Source of the DNA: Oribacterium sp. UBA5894
Lineage (GTDB): Bacteria; Bacillota; Clostridia; Lachnospirales; Lachnospiraceae
NCBI GenBank assembly: GCA_002431355.1
Contig: DJEQ01000083.1
Location: 1 to 13,951, forward strand
Direction of reading: 5' to 3'
DNA length: 13,951 nucleotides
The number at the start of each line of letters is the position of its first letter. Position 1 is the stretch's first letter. Below are positions 1-5,223 of the stretch, piece by piece. Both the position numbers and the translations under genes were made by a program. The notes under the pieces were generated by a model. The model searched no databases, was not told the origin of the DNA, and was given only the letters and a program-made list of their open reading frames with translations.

Positions 1-100
1 TGGCTGGTAGGTTTGATGTTTTATCTTTAATTTATATGAGCGGTATATGGTTTTCAAGGCACGATAAATTTTAACATGTTCCCTTTCGCGGGGCAGCTAT

Positions 101-173
101 TCCTCCATAGCTCAGTCGGTAGAGCACGCGGCTGTTAACCGCGGTGTCGTTGGTTCGAGTCCGACTGGGGGAG
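101..173 (+). tRNA. tRNA-Asn (anticodon GTT)
   Basis: The full cloverleaf can be drawn by eye. Acceptor TCCTCCA pairs with TGGGGGA, allowing one T-G wobble. The anticodon stem CGCGG/CCGCG closes the loop CTGTTAA, with GTT at 134-136. The T arm has loop TTCGAGT and one wobble. The discriminator is G173 and CCA is not encoded, so a CCA-adding enzyme is needed. It decodes AAC/AAU. It lies only 4 nt before the next tRNA, so the two are very probably cut from one transcript. Confidence 0.96.
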
Positions 174-177
174 TTGT

Positions 178-250
178 GCCGGTATAGCTCAGTTGGTAGA
201 GCAACTGATTTGTAATCAGTAGGTCTTCGGTTCGAGTCCGAATCCCGGCT
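178..250 (+). tRNA. tRNA-Thr (anticodon TGT)
   Basis: Anticodon stem ACTGA/TCAGT closes the loop TTTGTAA, placing TGT at 211-213, which reads ACA and related Thr codons. The T stem TTCGG/CCGAA is perfect around TTCGAGT. The acceptor stem GCCGGTA/TCCCGGC pairs except for one T183-C244 mismatch at the sixth pair. The discriminator is T250 and no CCA is encoded. It follows tRNA-Asn by 4 nt and a terminator hairpin begins 3 nt after it. The mismatch is unusual, but the rest of the fold is intact, so I treat the gene as functional. Confidence 0.94.
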
Positions 251-252
251 TT

Positions 253-283
253 AAGCCTTAGCTTTCAGAGCTAAGGCTTTTTT
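253..283 (+). terminator. Rho-independent terminator after tRNA-Asn/Thr
   Basis: An 11-bp perfect stem, AAGCCTTAGCT (253-263) with AGCTAAGGCTT (269-279), has a 5-nt loop and runs into a T tract (278-283). It ends the Asn-Thr tRNA transcript. Confidence 0.9.
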
Positions 284-321
284 AACACTCAGGAGTTCGA
301 GTAGATCGAACCAGCAGTGAT

Positions 322-395
322 GGAACTGTAGCTCAGCTGGTTAGAGCAGTCGGCTCATAACCGATCGGTCCCGGGTTCAAGTCCCCGCAGTTCCA
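322..395 (+). tRNA. tRNA with anticodon CAT (elongator Met or lysidine Ile2)
   Basis: The acceptor stem GGAACTG/CAGTTCC is perfect, with discriminator A395 and no encoded CCA. Anticodon stem GTCGG/CCGAT closes the loop CTCATAA, with CAT at 356-358. It is not initiator tRNA: the first acceptor pair is G-C and the anticodon stem lacks three consecutive G-C pairs. The anticodon arm resembles both elongator Met and the tRNA-Ile2 whose C34 is changed to lysidine, and I cannot separate these by eye. The T stem CCGGG/CCCCG has one C372-C386 mismatch. Confidence 0.9.
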
Positions 396-397
396 TG

Positions 398-428
398 AAA
401 AAGATTCAGCCCTGCTGGATCTTTTTTT
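398..428 (+). terminator. Rho-independent terminator after the CAT tRNA
   Basis: AAAAAGATTCAGC (398-410) pairs with GCTGGATCTTTTT (414-426) with one T-G wobble and a 3-nt loop, ending in a run of seven T. It starts 3 nt after the tRNA and separates the tRNA cluster from htpG. Confidence 0.87.
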
Positions 429-532
429 GTATTTTCTAAAACGACCTGATCCGCATGTTTCATCCCTTCCCTTCTGCCATGCCCACAACGTTGATCTCCC
501 TATTTCAATATGTATGAAATATTTATGAATTA

Positions 533-559
533 TTAGCAGCATCACTTGTAGAGTGCTAA
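533..559 (+). promoter_or_regulatory. CIRCE-like HrcA operator upstream of htpG
   Basis: The right half GAGTGCTAA (551-559) matches the CIRCE half-site exactly. At the canonical 9-nt spacing, the left half at 533-541 reads TTAGCAGCA, matching the outer six bases of TTAGCACTC. The outer arms TTAGCA and TGCTAA are perfectly symmetric; the inner three bases of the left arm diverge. CIRCE is the operator of the heat-shock repressor HrcA, usually found at groESL and dnaK operons. Here it overlaps the -35 and spacer of the htpG promoter, where bound HrcA would block RNA polymerase. HrcA control of this gene is inference. Confidence 0.72.
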
Positions 560-574
560 CTGCAGTGCTATACT
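546..574 (+). promoter_or_regulatory. htpG promoter (sigma-A type, extended -10)
   Basis: TTGTAG (546-551) and TATACT (569-574) are separated by 17 nt, with TG one base upstream of the -10 (566-567), making an extended -10. The expected start near 581 gives a leader of about 100 nt. A weaker alternative is TTGATC (491-496) with TATGAA (513-518). Confidence 0.62.
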
Positions 575-606
575 TCTTTACGTTGTGCAAAATGAAAAGT
601 ATCGTT

Positions 607-641
607 CCTTTTCTTCCAGACACTGAAACGGGAAGAAAAGG
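607..641 (+). other. 11-bp leader hairpin in the htpG 5' UTR
   Basis: CCTTTTCTTCC (607-617) is perfectly complementary to GGAAGAAAAGG (631-641) around a 13-nt loop. No T tract follows, so it is not an intrinsic terminator. It ends 42 nt before the htpG ATG and leaves the ribosome binding site (near 670-675) free. Roles in mRNA stability or regulation are possible but not shown. Confidence 0.55.
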
Positions 642-683
642 GTGATTCTATAAGCAGATTTAAAGGATAGAGAGGTACATGCT

Positions 684-2768
684 ATGGCACAGAAGGGTAC
701 ATTATCAATCAATTCTGAGAATATTTTTCCAATTATTAAGAAATGGATGTATTCCGATCAGGACATCTTTGTCCGTGAGGAAATTTCAAACGCCTGTGAT
801 GCCATCACAAAGCTTGAAAAGCTGAGCCTGATTGGCGAGTGGACGAAACCGTCCGACTACAAGGGCAGAGTGGACGTTATCGTCGATGCAGACCAGAAAA
901 CCGTCACCTTCAAGGATAACGGTATCGGTATGACCGAGGAGGAGGTTGAGAAGTACATTAATCAGATCGCCTTCTCCGGCGCAACGGATTTCATTAATAC
1001 GTATAAGGATAAGGCCAATGATGACCAGATCATCGGTCATTTCGGCCTCGGCTTCTACAGTGTCTTCATGGTAGCGGACCAGGTAGAGATCGATACCCTT
1101 TCCTATAAGAAGGATGCAACACCGATTCACTGGGTATGCGATGGCGGCACCGAATACGAGATGACGGCAGGTACAAAGAAGGAGATCGGTACGACCATCA
1201 CCCTTCATCTTAATGATGACTGCCTGAAGTATGACAATGAGTGGGAAATGCGTGAAATCATCGAGAAGTACTGCTCGTTCATGCCGGTAGAAATCTACAT
1301 CTCAAAGCTTCCGAAGGATTCCGAAACCATTGAGGCCACACAGAAGCGAGCAGACGATGTCGTACTCGAAGAGATTCCGGAGAAGGTCGAGAAGGACAAG
1401 GATGGCAAGGAAACGAAGACGCCAGCGCAGCTGAAGATTGAAAAGCGCCCACAGCTTCTCAATGATACCCACCCGCTGTGGGGAAAGACGCCGTCCGAGT
1501 GCACGAAGGAAGAGTACATTGACTTCTACCACAAGGTTTTCCACGATTATAAGGAGCCACTGTTCTGGATTCACCTCAATATGGACTATCCGTACAATCT
1601 GAAGGGCATTCTCTATTTCCCGAAGATCAACATGGAATATGAGTCTGCAGAAGGCACAATCAAGCTCTACAATAATCAGGTTTTCGTCGCAGATAACATC
1701 AAGGAAGTCATTCCAGAGTATCTCATGCTCCTGAAGGGCGTGATTGACTGCCCGGATCTTCCACTCAATGTTTCGAGATCGCAGCTTCAGAATGATGGCT
1801 TCGTGAAGAAGATTCAGGATTATATCACGAAGAAGGTGGCCGATAAGCTGTCTGGACTCTGCAAGACCGACCGCGAGAACTATGAAAAGTACTGGGATGA
1901 CATTGCCCCATTTATCAAGTATGGCTGTCTCCGTGACGACAAGTTCTGTAAGAAGATGACCGATTACATCCTCTTTACGGACATCAATGGAAAGTTCATG
2001 GCTCTTCCGGAGTGCCTCGAGGTGCAGAAGACCGATACTGAGGACACGGATACGAAGGCCAATGCTGAGAAGACCGAAGGAACGGAGTCTGTATCCACGA
2101 CCACAGACGCAGCGACCGAAAATGCCGAGACAGACAAGAAGGAGAAGAACAAGGTCATCTACTACGTTACGGATCCTGTTCAGCAGAGCCAGTACATCGC
2201 CATGTTTAAGAACGCAGGTAAGGATGCCGTCATTCTTCCAGAGCGTATCGACCAGCCGTTTATCAGTGAGCTCGAAGCCAAGAACCAGGGCGTTCATTTC
2301 CGCCGGATCGATGCCGATCTGAGTGAGGAGTTTAAGGCAGAGGTTTCCGAGGATGAGCAGAAGACGCTGGATGCACAGCAGAAGGATCTGGAAACGGAGA
2401 TCCGAAGCGCTTCAAAGAAGGAGAAGCTCACCGTAAAGCTTCAGAAGCTGACGCAGCCAGGCATCGCAGCCATGCTTTCGATTTCCGAGGAAGGCCGTCG
2501 CATGAACGACATGATGAAGATGTATGCGATGAACGGCATGGGCATGAATGAAATGCCGGTCGAGGAGACCCTGATTCTGAATACGGAGCATCCACTGGTA
2601 CAGTACCTGATCGAGCATCGGACGGATGCAGCCGCAAAGGATACCGTGGATATGATTTCCGAGCAGCTGTATGATCTTGCAAAGCTTCAGCAGTCTCCAC
2701 TCAGTGCAGATGAAATGACAAAGTTCATAACGAGATCGAACGAAATCCTTCTGAAAATGGCAAAGTGA
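684..2768 (+). CDS. htpG: HtpG, Hsp90-family molecular chaperone
   Basis: This is a cytosolic ATP-dependent chaperone that remodels client proteins during folding and stress. The 694 residues show the GHKL ATPase domain: REEISNACDA at 31-40 (catalytic Glu32, Mg-binding Asn36), DNGIGM at 78-83, and the lid glycines GHFGLGFYSVF at 118-128. A charged linker covers about 212-255. The middle domain carries the phosphate-sensing Arg in LNVSRS (Arg365). The C-terminal dimerisation domain has a Met-rich amphipathic segment at about 607-624. The opening (SINSENIFPIIKK) is divergent from E. coli HtpG. A low-complexity Thr/Glu/Asp/Lys stretch at about 449-490 is an insertion between the middle and C-terminal parts. 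The ATG has GAGAGG 8 nt upstream. It is monocistronic by context, with its own promoter and CIRCE-like site. Confidence 0.96.
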   Translation: MAQKGTLSINSENIFPIIKKWMYSDQDIFVREEISNACDAITKLEKLSLIGEWTKPSDYKGRVDVIVDADQKTVTFKDNGIGMTEEEVEKYINQIAFSGATDFINTYKDKANDDQIIGHFGLGFYSVFMVADQVEIDTLSYKKDATPIHWVCDGGTEYEMTAGTKKEIGTTITLHLNDDCLKYDNEWEMREIIEKYCSFMPVEIYISKLPKDSETIEATQKRADDVVLEEIPEKVEKDKDGKETKTPAQLKIEKRPQLLNDTHPLWGKTPSECTKEEYIDFYHKVFHDYKEPLFWIHLNMDYPYNLKGILYFPKINMEYESAEGTIKLYNNQVFVADNIKEVIPEYLMLLKGVIDCPDLPLNVSRSQLQNDGFVKKIQDYITKKVADKLSGLCKTDRENYEKYWDDIAPFIKYGCLRDDKFCKKMTDYILFTDINGKFMALPECLEVQKTDTEDTDTKANAEKTEGTESVSTTTDAATENAETDKKEKNKVIYYVTDPVQQSQYIAMFKNAGKDAVILPERIDQPFISELEAKNQGVHFRRIDADLSEEFKAEVSEDEQKTLDAQQKDLETEIRSASKKEKLTVKLQKLTQPGIAAMLSISEEGRRMNDMMKMYAMNGMGMNEMPVEETLILNTEHPLVQYLIEHRTDAAAKDTVDMISEQLYDLAKLQQSPLSADEMTKFITRSNEILLKMAK

Positions 2769-2772
2769 TGCC

Positions 2773-2801
2773 TTGACGGACATACGACCATTTAATATAA
2801 T
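2773..2801 (+). promoter_or_regulatory. Strong sigma-A promoter in the htpG-purE gap
   Basis: TTGACG (2773-2778) and a perfect TATAAT (2796-2801) are separated by exactly 17 nt. It begins 5 nt after the htpG stop and is the best promoter match I see in the window. The predicted start is near 2808. It would transcribe the 2808-3026 unit and, if the terminator there is passed, the purine operon. Confidence 0.75.
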
Positions 2802-2846
2802 TTTGTTGTCGTTGTTCACAAGTTTCTCGGGCGAAAGGATTTGGGA

Positions 2847-2987
2847 ATGAAGCACATGGCTGGTTGCAGACATAAGAATCACCGGATCGTGATGCGTGCA
2901 CTCAGATTCTATGGACAGACGCTTTTCATCGGGCTTGGTGCATCCTGTGAAACAAATAACAATTTACATCTGAATACCGTAAAATGA
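2847..2987 (+). CDS. Possible 46-residue small protein or leader peptide
   Basis: The ATG at 2847 has AAAGGA (2834-2839) at 7-nt spacing, within a predicted transcript starting near 2808. The reading frame runs 46 codons to TGA at 2985-2987, and the terminator stem starts 4 nt later, an arrangement typical of a real small gene. The N-terminal half is basic and His-rich (MKHMAGCRHKNHRIVMR), followed by a short hydrophobic stretch (LFIGLGA) and a polar, Asn-rich tail. There are two Cys (residues 7 and 34). There is no signal peptide of normal length and no family I recognise. The same bases form the hairpins of the candidate RNA, so the ORF may be chance. It could also be a leader peptide acting on the purine operon. 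Confidence 0.28.
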   Translation: MKHMAGCRHKNHRIVMRALRFYGQTLFIGLGASCETNNNLHLNTVK

Positions 2988-2993
2988 TTATAA
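2964..2993 (+). promoter_or_regulatory. Possible purE promoter overlapping the terminator
   Basis: TTACAT (2964-2969) is followed after 18 nt by TTATAA (2988-2993), with TG one base before it, giving an extended -10. Transcripts would start near 3000, inside the terminator stem, and so escape it. No better promoter is visible between here and purE. The match is moderate. Confidence 0.35.
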
Positions 2994-3026
2994 AAGAGGG
3001 AACAGCATGCGCTGTCCCCTCTTTTT
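2992..3026 (+). terminator. Rho-independent terminator upstream of purE
   Basis: AAAAGAGGG (2992-3000) plus ACAGC (3002-3006) pair with GCTGT (3011-3015) plus CCCTCTTTT (3017-3025), with one A-C mismatch and an ATGC tetraloop. The stem ends in a run of five T. It closes the 2808-3026 unit and may also stop htpG read-through. Confidence 0.86.
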
Positions 3027-3043
3027 CGTATTTGTCACGGAAC

Positions 3044-3095
3044 AAAGGGAAAGACACGGGAGTCTCGCCGCAGTGACGAGGGTCTTTTCCTCTTT
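3044..3095 (+). other. Second hairpin in the purE leader (possible attenuator)
   Basis: AAAGGGAAAGAC (3044-3055) pairs with GTCTTTTCCTCTTT (3082-3095) with two single-base bulges. An inner CTCG/CGAG (3064-3067 with 3077-3080) stem caps it. The 3' side is T-rich, so it may terminate weakly. GTCAC at 3034-3038 is complementary to GTGAC at 3073-3077 and could form a competing structure that disrupts the inner stem. This resembles a transcription-attenuation leader, but I recognise no known riboswitch here. Confidence 0.4.
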
Positions 3096-3134
3096 CCGAT
3101 GACGAAGAAACGGCGTATTAGGAAAGGAGTTTGC

Positions 3135-3629
3135 ATGAAGAAAGTTGCAGTCATCATGGGAAGTGATTCAGACCTTCCAGTTGTTGAAAAAGGCATTGCT
3201 GTACTGAAGGACTATGGCGTTCCGGTCGAGGTCCATGTATACAGTGCCCATCGAACACCGGAGGAGGCCGCACAGTTTTCAAAAACTGCCCGCGAGAACG
3301 GTTTCGGCGTGATTATCGCAGCCGCAGGCATGGCCGCCCATCTTGCAGGTGCCATCGCAGCCAATACCACCCTTCCGGTCATCGGCATTCCATGCTCATC
3401 GAAGGTGCTGGAGGGCATGGATGCACTCCTTTCAACCGTCATGATGCCACCTGGAATTCCTGTGGCCACCGTAGGCGTAAATACAGCGAAGAATGCCGCC
3501 CTTCTGGCCATTGAAATGCTGGCCATCGAAGATACCACGCTTCAGGAGAAACTGCAGGCGGAGCGAGATCAGAATCATCAGAAGATTCTGGAGAAAAATG
3601 CCAGCATCGAAGCACAGTATAACGACTGA
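3135..3629 (+). CDS. purE: PurE, N5-CAIR mutase / AIR carboxylase subunit
   Basis: This 164-residue enzyme makes CAIR, either from N5-CAIR (class I, after PurK) or directly from AIR and CO2 (class II). The sequence shows the PurE phosphate-binding and active-site motifs: MGSDSD near residues 8-13, SAHRTP at about 37-42, AGMAAHLAG, and MPPGIPVATVGVNTAKNAA near the end. The AHLAG segment is class I-like. No purK lies in the window, so the carbon source is unresolved. I chose the ATG at 3135 because GGAAAGGAG (3121-3129) sits just upstream. An in-frame ATG at 3099 would add 12 basic residues, lies at the base of the leader hairpin and lacks a good ribosome binding site. It is the first gene of the purine operon. 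Confidence 0.95.
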   Translation: MKKVAVIMGSDSDLPVVEKGIAVLKDYGVPVEVHVYSAHRTPEEAAQFSKTARENGFGVIIAAAGMAAHLAGAIAANTTLPVIGIPCSSKVLEGMDALLSTVMMPPGIPVATVGVNTAKNAALLAIEMLAIEDTTLQEKLQAERDQNHQKILEKNASIEAQYND

Positions 3630-3677
3630 GCAATGCTGGTAACCATTCACGTATAAATATTATCTTGAGGGAATTCT

Positions 3678-5198
3678 ATGGGAAAAATTAATGACGAGTG
3701 TGGCGTATTTGGAATATATTCCAAAACGACGAAGCCACTGGCCAGACTGACCTATTATGGTCTCTTCGCCTTACAGCACCGTGGACAGGAGTCCGCCGGT
3801 ATCGTAGTCAATGATGAAGGTGTCTTTCGCTTTTACAGAGAACTGGGGCTTGTCAGTGAGGCCATCACGAAGGAGCAGCTGGACCGCCTCGGGGAAGGCC
3901 AGATTGCCTGTGGCCATGTACGTTACTCTACCTCTGGCATCACGAACCGTATCAATGCACAGCCGATCGTTGTAAATCACGTCAAGGGCCGTATGGCGCT
4001 CTGCCACAACGGAAATCTGGTGAATTCCTACGAGCTTCGGCGAAATCTCGAGCTCGAGGGCTGCATCTTCCAGTCCACCACGGATACCGAGGCCATCTCC
4101 TATGTCATCACCCGAGAGCGACTGAAGGCAAAATCCATCGAGGAAGCCGTTGCGAACTCCATTGACAAGCTCCATGGTGCGTTTTCGCTGGTGATCATGT
4201 CACCATCGAAGCTGATTGCGGTTCGTGATCCGCATGGCTTCCGTCCGTTGTGCTATGGCTTAACGGACGATGGCTCCGTCGTGTTTGCAAGTGAGTCCTG
4301 TGCGCTCGATGCCGTGGGTGCCAAGCTCGTTCGGGATCTGGAGCCTGGGGAAATCATGGTGATGGATCAGAATGGTCTCCGTTCGATCAAGGATCACTGC
4401 AATATCGTGAAGCCGTCCACCTGTGTATTCGAATATATCTATTTTGCACGTCCAGACTCCATCATTGATGGCGCCTCCGTTCATGACGCGAGAATGCGCG
4501 CAGGCGAATTCCTTGCGGAGGAGCATCCTGTGGATGCGGACGTCGTCATTGGCGTACCAGACTCCGGACTCGATGCCGCCGTCGGCTACAGCCGGAAATC
4601 CGGAATTCCGTATGGTATCGGTCTCATCAAGAACAAGTACATTGGCCGAACCTTCATCGCACCGGGACAGACCGAGCGTGAGAATCTCGTCAAGATCAAG
4701 CTGAATACGATTCGCTCTGAAATCGAAGGCAAGCGTGTCGTGCTGATCGACGATTCCATCGTCCGTGGTACAACCAGCGCACGTCTCGTAAAGCTTGTAC
4801 GGGAGGCGGGCGCAAAGGAAATCCACATGCGGATTTCAGCGCCACCGTTCCTTTATCCGTGCTATTACGGCACCGATATCGACAGCCAGGAGAACCTGAT
4901 TGCCTGCCACCATACGGTGGATGAGATTGCCAAAATCATCGGTGTGGATTCCCTCGGTTATCTCAGTGTGGACAATGTACTCCGCATTGCGAAGGAGGAT
5001 CCAGAGGCGGGCTACTGTACTGCCTGCTTCAGTGGCAAGTATCCGACGGAGCTTCCATCCGTCAGTGAAAAGAACCGCTTCGAGGAGAAAATCCCGAAGG
5101 AGTGGCGGGACGCCCATACGGAGGACCCGACGAAGAAGTGGAACCCAAATCCGACGCAGGACGCCTGCGCATCGGTGAAGCCAGAGGAGAAAGCGTAA
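3678..5198 (+). CDS. purF: PurF, amidophosphoribosyltransferase
   Basis: PurF catalyses the committed step, PRPP + glutamine to 5-phosphoribosylamine. The 506 residues start MGKINDECGVFG, so a 7-residue propeptide must be removed to expose Cys8, the glutaminase nucleophile. The Ntn-glutaminase motifs LQHRGQESAG (32-41) and CHNGNLVN (109-116) follow. The phosphoribosyltransferase loop VVLIDDSIVRGTTS is at 354-367. Cys249, Cys395, Cys447 and Cys450 match the four ligands of the B. subtilis-type [4Fe-4S] cluster, which makes that enzyme oxygen-sensitive. A charged tail of about 45 residues follows the GKYPTE motif, longer than in B. subtilis. The start has GAGGG 6 nt upstream, 48 nt after purE. 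Inhibition by end-product nucleotides is known for the family. Confidence 0.97.
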   Translation: MGKINDECGVFGIYSKTTKPLARLTYYGLFALQHRGQESAGIVVNDEGVFRFYRELGLVSEAITKEQLDRLGEGQIACGHVRYSTSGITNRINAQPIVVNHVKGRMALCHNGNLVNSYELRRNLELEGCIFQSTTDTEAISYVITRERLKAKSIEEAVANSIDKLHGAFSLVIMSPSKLIAVRDPHGFRPLCYGLTDDGSVVFASESCALDAVGAKLVRDLEPGEIMVMDQNGLRSIKDHCNIVKPSTCVFEYIYFARPDSIIDGASVHDARMRAGEFLAEEHPVDADVVIGVPDSGLDAAVGYSRKSGIPYGIGLIKNKYIGRTFIAPGQTERENLVKIKLNTIRSEIEGKRVVLIDDSIVRGTTSARLVKLVREAGAKEIHMRISAPPFLYPCYYGTDIDSQENLIACHHTVDEIAKIIGVDSLGYLSVDNVLRIAKEDPEAGYCTACFSGKYPTELPSVSEKNRFEEKIPKEWRDAHTEDPTKKWNPNPTQDACASVKPEEKA

Positions 5199-5223
5199 AC
5201 AGGAGCGCGTGAAAGGAGTAGAG

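Larger units (their letters stand above)
2808..3026 (+). ncRNA. Candidate structured small RNA (possibly 6S-like)
   Basis: The unit has its own near-consensus promoter and ends at a strong terminator. Its ends can pair: TTGTTCACA (2812-2820) with TGTGAAACAA (2946-2955), one bulge. Inside, GAATGAAGC (2845-2853) can pair with GCTTTTCATC (2921-2930), allowing bulges, and CATAAGAATC (2871-2880) pairs with GATTCTATG (2905-2913) through nine pairs with one bulge. The result is a long interrupted rod with a large internal bubble, the general shape of 6S RNA, which binds the RNA polymerase holoenzyme. The flank TGTTCACAAG resembles TGTTCGCAAG of E. coli 6S. The paired core (~145 nt) is short for 6S. 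The 3' end may be processed. Alternatives are the small ORF listed separately or a purE leader. Confidence 0.42.

Noticed and set aside
1..100. Promoter for the tRNA cluster (TTGATG near 13, TATATG near 33 or 44)
   Set aside because: Spacings of 14 and 25 nt are poor. The true promoter may lie outside the window.
333..623. 96-codon minus-strand frame over the CAT tRNA and htpG control region
   Set aside because: It runs through a tRNA gene, a terminator and the CIRCE-like promoter, with no family resemblance.
1302..2297. 331-codon minus-strand frame within htpG
   Set aside because: It is antisense to the conserved HtpG middle domain, and its Leu/Ile/Val-rich translation is what reversed charged codons produce.
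2769..3134. Purine, ZTP, THF, PRPP/ppGpp or TPP riboswitch before purE
   Set aside because: I looked for the conserved core sequences I know for these classes and found none. A covariance-model scan would be needed to exclude them fully.
3099..3134. Upstream ATG start for purE adding 12 residues
   Set aside because: The strong GGAAAGGAG sits just before the internal ATG at 3135, and PurE proteins normally begin at the MKKVAVIMGSDSD position.
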